DNA of 64,000 bases from CAYPPG01 sp964412555 (GTDB taxonomy: Bacteria; Hinthialibacterota; Hinthialibacteria; Hinthialibacterales; Hinthialibacteraceae): positions 1-64,000 of the forward strand of contig CAYPPG010000033.1 in assembly GCA_964412555.1 (NCBI GenBank), written 5' to 3'. Positions 18,490 to 27,055 of this stretch are shown piece by piece. The notes beneath the pieces are model-generated. The model did not search any database and was not told the DNA's origin. It saw only the letters and a program-made list of their open reading frames with translations. The position numbers and the translations under genes were made by a program. The stretch's first letter is position 1. Every line of letters begins with the position of its first letter.

Positions 18490-20010
18490 TTATCCAATCC
18501 CCACGTCGATACCCGTCATGAGAAAGAAAAGATCCCACCACCCGATTTTTACTAAAATAAACGTAACGGCAGCCAGAAAAATGAACAACCGCCCAATATA
18601 AATCTGCTTATAGCCGGGATTACTGGTTAAATGTTGCCGATCCATGGCGCTTCGCAAACCGGCCAATACCAAGCCAAGGAGTAGAATGAACAATGTCCAC
18701 GAAAAGGGAGGAAGCAACCGGTCCATTTTCTCAATATAAATAATTTGTAAAGAGAAATAGTGAGAGAGCGGATTGATTTGTAAATAATAAAACGTCATCA
18801 AAGTGAATACTATGGCGAGAATGCTCTCCATGATCGCATACACCGGATGGCGAATCGCATGCGTGATCAACACTCCGCAACAAAACGGAACAAACCCGAT
18901 CATAAACACCATCGTATGCCATGTGTATGAATACTCTTTCAATGACTCGATGATCCGAGAGCCTTGGTACGCACGCTTGAACGTTTCTTCAACGATAATC
19001 ATGAAGGGATCAAACAATACCAAGGCGAGCGCCGGCAGAATAGCGATCGTCAACCCAAAGAAGAACCGGCTCCAATAGATCTCACTGCGCGAAATGGGAT
19101 GATGATAAAGTACACAATGCATCCCGTCTTTCTCATTGGAACGATAGGTACAAACACCAATCGCCGCGGATAATAGCATGGCGAACATGGACAGTGGAAA
19201 TGAAACTCCAAGCGGAAACGAATGAGAAGGAAATAGAAAAACCGCAACAATAAACAGAAGAATCGATACGATGAACAGCAGTTGATTCTCCCATTGCCGC
19301 ATTTGTAGCTGCATTAAAAGTCTTAGATTTCCAGCAGTCTGTCTTTCAATACGTGACGCATTGAACCATCGGAACAACAAGATGGCGAGTATGAGGATCA
19401 GCGTGACCACGAGAACATCGATGTCGTACAAATACAACAGGATCGTGTCATCCATCGAGGAATACCCCCACAACACCAGAAACCACAATACAATACCGAC
19501 AAGAATGACACTGACAGTATTCGGAACCAGCCGCGAAACCGGCAATCCGATACAATAGGCAAGTACAGTAAATTTAAAAAGATTGAATAACGGATGATCA
19601 GCCAGATTCCACAGTCTCATTCCAGCCAATTCGAAGAGCCGAATCCATGCATATTGAATCAGGATCGTTGCAGCAACGATAAACAAGCCGGCTGCTGTTT
19701 TTTCTCCATACAATCGTAGAGCGGAGATCGGCAGCCGCTTCAAAAAACGGTCATGCCCGCCCTCCCGCTCTTCCACCGACCAATACGCTGCAACGATGAA
19801 GGCGATAATCACACTGATGGCGATCTGTAACTGTGGAAACCACCACTCATAGGCAAACATATCCTCAGGAAAACTGCTCTTATACAGTATTTGCATCAGA
19901 ATGTAAAAAGCGGGAACGATCAACATCAAAAACGCCTGCACTCCCAGAGCGCTACCCGCCTGGCGAATCAATATTTTTATATCTTTCCGAAATATGGCCA
20001 ATGATCGCAT
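18490..20010 (-). CDS. ABC-2 type transporter permease
   Basis: The 506-residue protein has about 12 predicted membrane helices in two halves, separated by a cytoplasmic stretch near residue 225. It fits ABC-2 permeases that export drugs, lipids or peptides. It starts 2 bases after the ATPase stop (TAATCATG), a classic coupled arrangement. Unlike a simple six-helix permease it seems to be an internal duplication of the ABC-2 unit, so it may work as a monomer with two ATPase chains. Confidence 0.88.
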   Translation of the reverse strand: MRSLAIFRKDIKILIRQAGSALGVQAFLMLIVPAFYILMQILYKSSFPEDMFAYEWWFPQLQIAISVIIAFIVAAYWSVEEREGGHDRFLKRLPISALRLYGEKTAAGLFIVAATILIQYAWIRLFELAGMRLWNLADHPLFNLFKFTVLAYCIGLPVSRLVPNTVSVILVGIVLWFLVLWGYSSMDDTILLYLYDIDVLVVTLILILAILLFRWFNASRIERQTAGNLRLLMQLQMRQWENQLLFIVSILLFIVAVFLFPSHSFPLGVSFPLSMFAMLLSAAIGVCTYRSNEKDGMHCVLYHHPISRSEIYWSRFFFGLTIAILPALALVLFDPFMIIVEETFKRAYQGSRIIESLKEYSYTWHTMVFMIGFVPFCCGVLITHAIRHPVYAIMESILAIVFTLMTFYYLQINPLSHYFSLQIIYIEKMDRLLPPFSWTLFILLLGLVLAGLRSAMDRQHLTSNPGYKQIYIGRLFIFLAAVTFILVKIGWWDLFFLMTGIDVGIG

Positions 20011-20012
20011 GA

Positions 20013-20897
20013 TTACACCCCCACCAGATCCACAAAGATATCCTCGAGCGTCATTTCTTCGATAAGAACCGTTTTGGCTCCCGTCTGGGATAAGCGATCC
20101 TCGGTTATTTCCGGATCATAGTTACGGCACGTCACCAATGCCTCCCGACCGTTCACCCGCACGGCGAGCGTATCCTCGACCTGCAAGTCTTTTGGCACTG
20201 GCTCATCGAAAACCAACCGCGCCCGTTTCGTCCGGGCATGCAATTCCTTCGTGTCAATCGCCAGTTCCAATTTCCCATCTTTAATAAATGCCACGTGATC
20301 AAGCAAACCGGAAAACTCATTGATCAAATGCGAAGAAAGAAAAATGGTCTTCCCGGATTCCTGATATTTCGCCAATATAATTTCGATATAGTTCCGCCGC
20401 GCCGCCGGATCGAGACCGCCGGTCGGTTCGTCCAACACCAACATCTCCGGTTCGAACGAGAGCGAAAGCAGCAAAGCCAGTTTGGCCTTCATCCCTTTCG
20501 ACAACGTTTTAATTACGGCATCGTGATCCAACCGGAATTCCACCTGCAGTTCACTACACAACGTCCAATTCCAATCCTCATGATAGGCGGCCACCAGCGC
20601 AATCAGTTCATCGACGCGCATCCATTCGTAAAACCCAAAGATTTCCGGAACATAACCAACCTTCCGCTTGACGGCCACGTCATTGCGCGCCGGATCAAGC
20701 CCCAATACCGATATCGAACCGCTGGTCGCCGGCAACAATCCCATCAGCATCTGAATGGTTGTCGACTTCCCTGCCCCGTTCGGCCCCAGCAAACCGAACA
20801 CGGAACCGCTAGGAACTTCCAAGTCAAGATTCCGTACTGCCCATCTCTTCTTAAACGCTTTTCCTAAACCTTTTGTCGTAATTGCCATATCAGTCAT
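20013..20897 (-). CDS. ABC transporter ATP-binding protein (YtrB/CcmA-like)
   Basis: The ATP-binding protein has Walker A GPNGAGKS, a signature-region stretch LSKGMKAKLALLLSLS, Walker B MLVLDEP and the switch His in LSSHL. I place the start at the ATG at 20897 (MTDMAITT), which overlaps the GntR stop by 8 bases and has AAGGAG 7 bases upstream, instead of the longer frame from 20996. The 294-residue product ends in a beta-rich extension typical of exporters. It pairs with the permease downstream under the GntR regulator. Confidence 0.93.
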   Translation of the reverse strand: MTDMAITTKGLGKAFKKRWAVRNLDLEVPSGSVFGLLGPNGAGKSTTIQMLMGLLPATSGSISVLGLDPARNDVAVKRKVGYVPEIFGFYEWMRVDELIALVAAYHEDWNWTLCSELQVEFRLDHDAVIKTLSKGMKAKLALLLSLSFEPEMLVLDEPTGGLDPAARRNYIEIILAKYQESGKTIFLSSHLINEFSGLLDHVAFIKDGKLELAIDTKELHARTKRARLVFDEPVPKDLQVEDTLAVRVNGREALVTCRNYDPEITEDRLSQTGAKTVLIEEMTLEDIFVDLVGV

Positions 20898-21285
20898 GGT
20901 CGGACTCCTTACCCAATTTCCCCGCGCTTTCGCGCAGCATTTCGATGACGTCATCCAGGGGGATTTGATAGTGATACGCCTCCAACGCCAGTTCATCGGC
21001 CATCGATTGCAGCGCCTTGAGCCGCTCCTCGTGCTCCAGCGTCGGACCGGAATCGGACACGAAACTCCCCGCCCCCTGCCGCGAGCGGATCAGCCCCAAA
21101 TGCTCCAATTCCAAATACGCCCGGCTCACCGTATTCCGATTCACTCGCGCCTGTACCGCCGCTTCACGAATCGTCGGCAACTGATCCCCGGCCTTCAACG
21201 CCCCCGTCGCGATTGCCCGCCGAATGTTATCCACAATTTGCAGATAGGTGGGCTTTTGGTTGTTGAGATCGATTGTAATTATCAT
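20890..21285 (-). CDS. GntR family transcriptional regulator, YtrA subfamily
   Basis: The 131-residue protein has an N-terminal GntR winged helix (residues 10-75, with ALKAGDQLPTIREAAVQARVNRNTVSRAY) and only a short helical C-terminus, as in the YtrA subfamily that lacks a large ligand domain. YtrA-type proteins usually repress the ABC transporter operon they begin. Here the ATPase, permease and a membrane-anchored protein follow in tight order. A 25-bp palindrome starts at its own start codon, and a matching one lies 171 bases farther upstream. Confidence 0.93.
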   Translation of the reverse strand: MIITIDLNNQKPTYLQIVDNIRRAIATGALKAGDQLPTIREAAVQARVNRNTVSRAYLELEHLGLIRSRQGAGSFVSDSGPTLEHEERLKALQSMADELALEAYHYQIPLDDVIEMLRESAGKLGKESDHD

Positions 21286-21308
21286 TGTACTAGGTAGCCT
21301 ATAACAAT
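21284..21308. promoter_or_regulatory. Candidate operator O1 for the GntR/YtrA-like regulator
   Basis: A 25-bp imperfect palindrome with arms ATTGTACTAGG and CCTATAACAAT around TAG (9 of 11 positions pair). It abuts the GntR start codon, where a bound repressor would block the operon. The TACTAG core resembles the kind of site reported for YtrA-subfamily proteins. Its twin at 21455 has the same length and outer bases. Confidence 0.6.
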
Positions 21309-21703
21309 TATTGGTTTTGTGTCAACTTCAGCCTGAATTGACACTGAAAATTCACACATATCTTACTCAAATCATTGATCTTACAATAATACGACTCATT
21401 TCCTTGTTTGTTCCTGAATACCGATCAAATTGCTCATAATCATTTCGATACCTTATTGTACCATGTATATTAGTACAATTGTGCCAAAGTGTCAAGTGGA
21501 ATTTTGGATATCAAGCAATAGTAATGTAAAAACAGTGGAAACTAGACTAGGAAATTATCGACTGGCAGTTTATTTGGTTTTGGGCACTGAAAGCAAATAC
21601 GACGGAAGATCCTGTACCGACGGAAGATCGCGGCGATTAAGAAACAATGAGAGAGGCTTGGTTGATTTGGGCACGCGAAAATGCTTACTCCACTCAAGAA
21701 ATA
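21286..21703. other. Promoter region of the GntR-ABC operon
   Basis: This 418-base AT-rich gap holds both candidate operator palindromes and should contain the promoter of the minus-strand GntR operon. A 95-codon plus frame at 21430-21717 crosses the palindrome and runs into the 3' end of the neighbouring gene. It has no family match, and I do not call it. Confidence 0.55.
21455..21479. promoter_or_regulatory. Candidate operator O2 for the GntR/YtrA-like regulator
   Basis: A second 25-bp palindrome with perfect outer arms ATTGTAC and GTACAAT around an 11-base AT-rich centre. It shares the ATTGTAC half site and the exact total length with O1, which supports a common binding protein. The centre-to-centre distance is 171 bases, which would suit DNA looping. 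Confidence 0.55.
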
Positions 21704-22462
21704 TCATGAACCTGTAATTTCGGATCTCTTCATATCCTTTTGCTCACGAATTATCTGCCGATACCGGTAAAAAAAAGACCCCACATACACAAAAATAAAC
21801 AACGCCAAAAAGTGCTCCTTCAATTCACTGTGATTCCCCCGCAAAAACAGACTGTCAAACCACGCCCAGATATGTTCTTCCTTCTCTTCTCCGTAAAACC
21901 GGTAAAATTTTTGCGGGATACCAACCAATGCCGCGATAACAGCAGCGGGAATACACGCCATTGTCGGCCAAAACCATTCCTGCCAAGAAGTCGAAGGATT
22001 CCACTGCTTGCGCCGTTTCCACAAAAGCAGCGGTGCGAAAATTGCCACAATCGTTCCGCATGTCAAAAAGAATCGAGGGGTTTGATCAAACAAACCGCTT
22101 GTATTGTGAATATTCGTTTCTCCCTGATCATTGACAGCCGTCCACCAATCCGGCGTAGCCCAACCAAAAATATGCTGCCCCCAACTCACTTCTTCTCCGA
22201 GAAAATAAAGTGAACCCAATCCCAACAACAACGCCCATCCCCCTAACCAACGTGCCGGTAAATACTCACGATGGAAAAATATCCAAATCGCCGCGATTAC
22301 CGCTGGAAACAGAAAAATAACAGTGGAATACTCCAGATAACCACTCTCGTGCATGGAGATATACCGTTCGTACACCGCTGTGTCGATCATGGCAATAACA
22401 GTACAAAAAAGCAAACTCCCGATCGGGAAACCGATTGATACTATTGATGGAAGGTCTTTCAT
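21704..22462 (-). CDS. Polytopic membrane protein of unknown function
   Basis: The 252-residue protein has about six membrane helices (near residues 9-30, 44-62, 72-90, 130-147, 163-182 and 214-232). Between helices 3 and 4 lies a conserved-looking stretch, GEEVSWGQHIFGW, followed by a QGETNIHN segment. I recognise this pair of motifs from a widespread family of uncharacterised bacterial membrane proteins. The acidic and aromatic residues suggest an extracytoplasmic active or binding site. No operon partner is evident. Confidence 0.8.
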   Translation of the reverse strand: MKDLPSIVSIGFPIGSLLFCTVIAMIDTAVYERYISMHESGYLEYSTVIFLFPAVIAAIWIFFHREYLPARWLGGWALLLGLGSLYFLGEEVSWGQHIFGWATPDWWTAVNDQGETNIHNTSGLFDQTPRFFLTCGTIVAIFAPLLLWKRRKQWNPSTSWQEWFWPTMACIPAAVIAALVGIPQKFYRFYGEEKEEHIWAWFDSLFLRGNHSELKEHFLALFIFVYVGSFFYRYRQIIREQKDMKRSEITGS

Positions 22463-22770
22463 TCAAGCCCCCTTTCTCCGATTCTTTTTTATCCCTTTTA
22501 CGCACCCACAGGGCAAAAAACATCTTCCCTGCCTTATTTCTCATAGTGGGATAATGCCACGAATCCCACCTATCCCACTGGGTACCCAGGGCAAGCCACG
22601 TCTGCCCTGGCTTATTTCTATCAATTCTCATAGGGTGGGATGAGGCCACGAATCCCACCATTCCACCCTTCATTTCCTTCAAATCGATTCACGATTATAA
22701 TAGATCGGTAACAAGGGTGTAAAGACATTCCCATTTTACGGAATGATACATTCAATATGAGAATTTCACG
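22463..22770. other. Intergenic region made of degenerate hairpin repeats
   Basis: These 308 bases contain copies of GGGCAAG-type and GTGGGAT-type hairpins: GTGGGATAATGCCACGAATC at 22545, ACCCAGGGCAAG...CTGCCCTGG near 22583-22610, and a 27-bp GGGTGGGAT...ATCCCACC unit at 22633-22659. The minus frame at 22266-22682 is only a reading of these repeats. It should also hold the promoters of both flanking genes. Confidence 0.65.
22633..22659. repeat. 27-bp hairpin repeat, GGGTGGGAT type, copy 1
   Basis: The unit runs from GGGTGGGAT through GAGGCCACGA to ATCCCACC, with complementary ends. An identical 27-mer is at 26686-26712, 4 kb away, and a shorter variant lies just upstream at about 22545-22570. 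Confidence 0.75.
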
Positions 22771-23052
22771 ATGAACACGAATTCAACAATCAGTGAAGCG
22801 TCCATATTCAGCCGCGTTTTCCGGGTAGACAACGGCAATTGGACAAAGGAAATGGCGGAATCAATCCTGGCGGTTCGTTTTCCGGAAGAAGATATCCAGC
22901 GCATGAACAACCTTGCCCAAAAAGCGCGTGAAGGCACTTTAAACCAATTGGAAGTAAAAGAACTGGACAATTACCGCCACATCGGCCGCCTGCTGGAACT
23001 CATGAAATCGAAAGCACGATTGTCTTTGAAACATGTTGATCATAATTCATAA
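22771..23052 (+). CDS. Small conserved helical protein of unknown function
   Basis: This 93-residue protein has the pattern SILAVRFPEEDIQRMNNLAQKAREGTL then ELDNYRHIGRLLELMKSKARLSL. I recognise this from a family of small uncharacterised proteins common in planctomycetes and cyanobacteria. It is predicted to be helical and cytoplasmic, with no signal or membrane segment. Such genes often sit next to nucleases or toxin-like genes, but none is adjacent here. The ATG at 22771 has only a weak upstream purine stretch. Confidence 0.75.
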   Translation: MNTNSTISEASIFSRVFRVDNGNWTKEMAESILAVRFPEEDIQRMNNLAQKAREGTLNQLEVKELDNYRHIGRLLELMKSKARLSLKHVDHNS

Positions 23053-23222
23053 ATTTTGAACCTGGATCACGAACTTGAACAAGATGATTTGTTTTCATGG
23101 ATATTGAATATTGTGATTTTCACCTCCGAACAGGGATAGACTTTCCACAAAACAATCGATATTATACGGTCAGCAATGTTTAAATGCGAAATTTTAATGA
23201 ATGATACACTGGGAGAATCATC

Positions 23223-24092
23223 ATGAAATTTTCAACCGTACTACTAATTTTCATTCTTTCTTTTTCACAACTTCCATCATATTGTTATGAATTGGATGAA
23301 TGGGATCCACTGGATGATACTTTCGCGGGTGCAACATAATTAGAGTCACCGTCAAATGAGTTGAAAACACATGGACCTCATTATCTTATGGGAACTTACG
23401 AAATTGGACTGGGAGACCAATCAGATTGGTTTCGAATTTCTCTTGTTGCAGGAGTTTTTTATGAATTCACATGTTCACACGTAGGTTCTTCCTCTTACTA
23501 TCCTGGAATGGAGTTGTATATACAAGATTTTACTTCAATCAAAAATGTTACCGCAGAAATTTCTCACAACAATCCAAAAGCAAATACTTTGCGATTTACA
23601 CCCCAATATAATGGAGTTTACTTTATACATATTCATTCTTATGGAGGATATTATTCATTACTCTACATAAGTCGTACTCCTCCAACGCCGACTCCTGATC
23701 CGAACATGACTCCCACTCCGACCTTCACACCGATTTCTCCCCCAAGCGATCTTGAACTCAACATGATTTCCGAAGAATTTTCCTCGCAACTCTTGTACTC
23801 CATCGATGAAGAACTTGTGGGATTGGGGATAAACGCCGTTGTTGGTGAAAACGACGACCTCGTAGCAATCGTTCGCGATGGCGCTGGAGCCTATTATCTC
23901 AAATGGTATTCCCCCGGCGAAACAAAGATTATCGCCAAAAGCAGAGCGGATGTATCGATCAGTGGGTTATTGGTCGGTAGTCAGAAGTCATTGCTGGTGA
24001 TCATTAAGAATATAAGTGAACAGTCTTGGAAAGTTTTGAGGATCAACGGCCCGTTTCATCCAACGCATATTCAAAACTTTTATATTTTCTGA
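23223..24092 (+). pseudogene. Secreted PPC-domain protein split by an in-frame stop codon
   Basis: An ATG at 23223 with GGGAG upstream opens a signal peptide (MKFSTVLLIFILSFSQLPS) and continues ELDEWDPLDDTFAGAT. It then meets TAA at 23337-23339. The same frame goes on without a shift as LESPSNELKTHGPHYL, through a bacterial pre-peptidase-like domain (DQSDWFRISLVAGVFYEFTC) and a Thr/Pro linker (TPTPDPNMTPTPTFTP), to 24092. The reading before and after the stop forms one continuous domain, so a single nonsense change explains the break. Without it the protein would be about 289 residues and secreted. Readthrough cannot be excluded. Confidence 0.75.
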
Positions 24093-24148
24093 AAATTTAT
24101 CATTCCGAATGAATCAACCAACAGTCAGAAATGAGAAAGGATAATATC

Positions 24149-24627
24149 ATGGAAAAACATATTCAACAAAACTTTCGAAGAATTGAACACATTGAAAAGC
24201 AAAATCGGCTATTCAAAGTTATCTTTCTCTTACAAATCTTCATGTTGATTTATATTCTATGGGGTCAAACTTCTATTAATGGGAATGTAACAGGCCAACA
24301 GGTGTCTGCGTCGCTTTTCAATACAAAACTGCTTTTGGATTATAAAGAACCCATGAGTAATGTTGCCTTTATTGTAATATCACCTTATCACCTGATAGTA
24401 AAAAATTTGCATTAGTTGACGATTACTATAATAAAATCAAAATCTGGGATCAAGATATGAATTTGATTTTAGAAGATTCTGAAAAAATTTCAAGTGATTT
24501 CGAAGTTACATTTTCACCAGATGGAACTCGTTTCGGTTTAATCGATGATTATGAGAATAGAATGCGAATTTGGGGATTTGAACCTGTGGATACGACAAGC
24601 GTGAGTAATTATAAAATGCATGACTAA
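24149..24627 (+). pseudogene. Membrane-anchored beta-propeller-like protein, frameshifted
   Basis: From the ATG at 24149 (AAAGGA upstream) the frame encodes a charged N-terminus, one membrane helix (LFKVIFLLQIFMLIYILWG) and a short periplasmic stretch, then stops at 24415. In another frame, from about 24376, the sequence continues as TLSPDSKKFALVDDYYNKI-KIWD and then VTFSPDGTRFGLIDDYENRM-RIWG, two clear WD40/propeller-type repeats, to a stop at 24627. The offset fits loss of one base between 24361 and 24380. The break may be a true mutation or an assembly error. With only two repeats it is also short for a propeller. Confidence 0.7.
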
Positions 24628-24650
24628 ATTTGAAAAGTGGAGATGTACAA

Positions 24651-25301
24651 ATGAAAAAAAATTGGCTCTATCTTTTACTCTATTTTTTCAGTTCATCCTT
24701 ATGCTATTCTCAAGAGTCTACAAGTTCTGAATTCATCTCGGATGTCTCAAAAATTCTTACCATCATTCCCGGGCTTTACATTCTCGATGTGTCTAACTTT
24801 CCTGATTATTCTGTTCATGAATTGAATTGTGTATTCATTAATACACGAAAACATATAAAAGGCTCTATGCAACCGATCGATGAAAAACTTTTTGTATTTT
24901 CTCTAAATAGATATAGTGGAGGTTCAATGATTAAAGATGAAGTAATAATCTTTCACATCAAAAATGGCGCAAAAACAATAATAGAAGCTCCTTATAATCC
25001 TGAACCCCCTCATGTCAATGATATAGGTATCGTCAGCTTTTTCAATCAAATCTTATCATTATATTTAGGGTATTCCATGGGTCCTGGTCGCGATCGGCTA
25101 CAAATCGTTCGAATCACCGGTGACTGGAAATCCATTGGAATAGATATCCCAGTTCATTCAACGATTCTATCGCAGAACTATTTTTTTGATAAAAACAAGA
25201 ATGATTATATAGATGATGAGGAAATTCTGTTGCTGTATAACTACTGGGCACAAAGGAGGTTGCTACCACCGATAATTCAGGAAAATAGTTTTTTTCATTA
25301 A
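24651..25301 (+). CDS. Secreted protein with C-terminal EF-hand/dockerin-like calcium loop
   Basis: I use the ATG at 24651 (GGAG 8 bases upstream), which starts a signal peptide (MKKNWLYLLLYFFSSSLCYS), instead of the upstream TTG. The 216-residue product has a beta-rich body of no known family and ends with DKNKNDYIDDEEILLLYNYW. That stretch matches a calcium-binding EF-hand/dockerin-type loop (D-x-N-x-N-D-x-I-D-x-x-E) followed by a helix. Such tails occur on secreted proteins of related phyla. The codon use is more AT-rich than in flanking genes. It closes a run of three secreted or anchored proteins, two of them broken. Confidence 0.65.
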   Translation: MKKNWLYLLLYFFSSSLCYSQESTSSEFISDVSKILTIIPGLYILDVSNFPDYSVHELNCVFINTRKHIKGSMQPIDEKLFVFSLNRYSGGSMIKDEVIIFHIKNGAKTIIEAPYNPEPPHVNDIGIVSFFNQILSLYLGYSMGPGRDRLQIVRITGDWKSIGIDIPVHSTILSQNYFFDKNKNDYIDDEEILLLYNYWAQRRLLPPIIQENSFFH

Positions 25302-25440
25302 AATCTAACCCACCTTACAGGCTGATGATGAATGAAATTTTTGTGATTTAAGATTGCTCTGAGGTATCAAAAATATGACAAATATACTTAACATAGTAGC
25401 GTAGGGTGGGTCGCATTATATGACCCATCATTTCCAACCC

Positions 25441-25581
25441 TCAAAAACCACTCAAAGGCAGTCTTACGCCTTCCCTTTGCCCCCCACCTGCATACTCCAG
25501 CACCTCCTTAACATCCTCCTCAACAAGATCAGGATATTCCCGAAGCACCTCTTCAAACGAAGCCCCATGCGCAATCCAATG
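25441..25581 (-). pseudogene. DUF433 protein remnant (C-terminal fragment)
   Basis: Read on the minus strand, these 47 codons give HWIAHGASFEEVLREYP, then DLVEEDVKEVLEYA and a Gly-rich end before a TGA. This matches the C-terminal helix-turn-helix of DUF433 proteins (W-x-x-x-GAS-x-EE-x-L-x-x-YP-x-L...DV...L-x-YA), which usually pair with DUF5615 PIN-like toxins. A stop codon stands just before the fragment and no start codon is in frame, so the N-terminal half is gone. No DUF5615 partner remains nearby. Confidence 0.7.
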
Positions 25582-25613
25582 TCATTAATTTAAAGCTAAA
25601 ATTAAAGAACTTA

Positions 25614-25813
25614 CCCCAACGGGGTTTAAGAAGACAGCCAGTGGGCATCGCCCCTGGAAATGGCAACCTTACAATATCACCCTGAAAGGGTGGCAGAAAA
25701 AAAACTGGTAAACCGGCCATCTTCTATCACCCCTTCAGGGTGGGTTTCTTAGTTTTTTCAACTTCACCAGGGGCGATGCCCGCTGGCTATCTTCTTGAAC
25801 CCCTTTGGGGTGG
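25614..25813. repeat. Nested inverted-repeat element, about 200 bp
   Basis: Two outer arms of about 44 bases (25614-25657 and 25767-25810) are reverse complements with about four mismatches. Both contain AAGAAGA-AGCCAG and GGGCATCGCCCCTGG. Inside are smaller palindromes CACCCTGAAAGGGTGG (25678-25693) and CACCCCTTCAGGGTGGG (25728-25744). There is no coding capacity, so it looks like a MITE-like or structured-RNA element that can form a long hairpin with side stems. Confidence 0.75.
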
Positions 25814-26685
25814 ATAAAAAGATAAATCGAAACAGAAGTGTTGGATGGATCGCTTTTTATAACCCATCATTTCCAATCCTCCAATATCGCTCAAAGGCTG
25901 TCAAACACCTCACCTCTACTACCAACTTTTCCCCTTTCGTACCTTTCAAAATTTTCGCGCTTTCGTGATTCAAACACCTCACCCTTCAGTCTTCAGCCTT
26001 CTGCCTTTAAATCAACTCAATCCTGTAAATCCTTGAATCCTGGCCAATCCCGATTCAGACAACACCCCCCGCAAAAAAATAATTTTTAAAAAATCCCCCA
26101 CCCCTCCCCTAACCCCCTCAAAATCCAACACTTACAACCAAGAAAAATCCCCCCTCTAAAAATTAAATGCGGAATAATGCGGAACTTGTACTAATAGTAG
26201 AGGGAAGTGACATTTTTTTCGGCCGAAAACCGTCACAACCGAACCAAGACTACAACCGGAAATCCAACCAGCCGCAGGGATAAAAATCCCCCGGCAACCC
26301 GCCCCGGTTCAGCGGTTCATAAAAGGATTTCCATCGGCTGTCCGTAGGGGGTAGCAAGGGCAAGTTCCATCTGCCCTTGCGTCTGAAAACCAAAAGGCTA
26401 CCCAGGGCAAGTTTTATCTGCCCTGGCTTGTATCCCACTGCCCCTTCAGCCTTCTACCTTCAGCCTAAAAAAAACCGAGTGCATCACGATGAACTCCGGC
26501 TTCGTTCCCCGGAACGAACCACCCTGCGATGCCAGCCCCGGTTCCTCTTCTTGGTGGTACAGGTATCCAAACGAGAAAACCGGCGATACCGCGTGCGTAT
26601 CCGAATGGCCCCGCAGGTTCCAAAAGTAGTCGCCGCCCTCCGTTGGGCGCCCAACTCAAAAAAAATCGAATATATGAAAAACGTA

Positions 26686-26712
26686 GGGTGGGATGAGGCC
26701 ACGAATCCCACC
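26686..26712. repeat. 27-bp hairpin repeat, GGGTGGGAT type, copy 2
   Basis: Identical over 27 bases to the copy at 22633-22659, including the GAGGCCACGA centre. It lies in the remnant region before the nifX-like cluster. A related GTAGGGTGGGTCGCATT...GACCCATC hairpin lies at about 25402-25432. Confidence 0.75.
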
Positions 26713-26994
26713 TTCACCAAATTCATCCATTTTAACAAGTAGTGGGAATGAAGGCTCTTTAAGAAATACGAACCAATCCATTCTCATGAAGCAGAAATAT
26801 TAGTTTACATGAATGAGAATCCACCACAGCAGAGCTCTGCCTAAGCATTTCTCGAATTAGCTGCACAACCCTTTGAACCTCCCCTGCCCGTCTGAACGGA
26901 TGAAAAGTGTACCGGACAATCTTCGATACACCATATCGAATAAGAATCACTATCAAAAATATTTCCTCCCCTTTATGAACATATGCTCGTAATG

Positions 26995-27000
26995 TATAAT
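26995..27000 (+). promoter_or_regulatory. Candidate -10 box of the NifX-like gene cluster
   Basis: TATAAT matches the consensus exactly and lies 55 bases before the ATG. The -35 position holds only a weak match, so an activator may help. A strong GGAGGT ribosome binding site follows just before the first gene. Confidence 0.4.
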
Positions 27001-27055
27001 AGCAATGAAGAGGATTAAAATACGTTATCAATGAAACGGCAAAGGAGGTACTTAC

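Larger units (their letters stand above)
25302..27055. other. Accessory non-coding region with repeats and gene remnants
   Basis: About 1.75 kb carries no intact gene. It holds a DUF433 remnant (25441-25581), a nested inverted repeat (25614-25813), low-complexity C-rich text, several GGGCAAG...CTGCCC hairpins (about 26353-26425), a GGGTGGGAT repeat (26686-26712) and the nifX-like promoter. An open minus frame at 26446-26655 (70 codons, containing GGDYFWNLRGHSDTHAVSP) has no start codon and no family I recognise. It could be another remnant. Confidence 0.7.

Noticed and set aside
21430..21717. 95-codon plus-strand frame before the membrane protein
   Set aside because: It crosses a candidate operator palindrome and ends inside the 3' end of the neighbouring gene; no family match.
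22266..22682. 138-codon minus-strand frame upstream of the six-helix membrane protein
   Set aside because: It overlaps the true gene start in another frame and its first half is a reading of hairpin repeats.
25838..26089. 83-codon plus-strand frame
   Set aside because: Its text reads through repeat-like, C-rich DNA without a ribosome binding site or protein family.
26377..26742. 121-codon plus-strand frame
   Set aside because: It spans hairpin repeats, including the 27-bp unit, so its length is chance.
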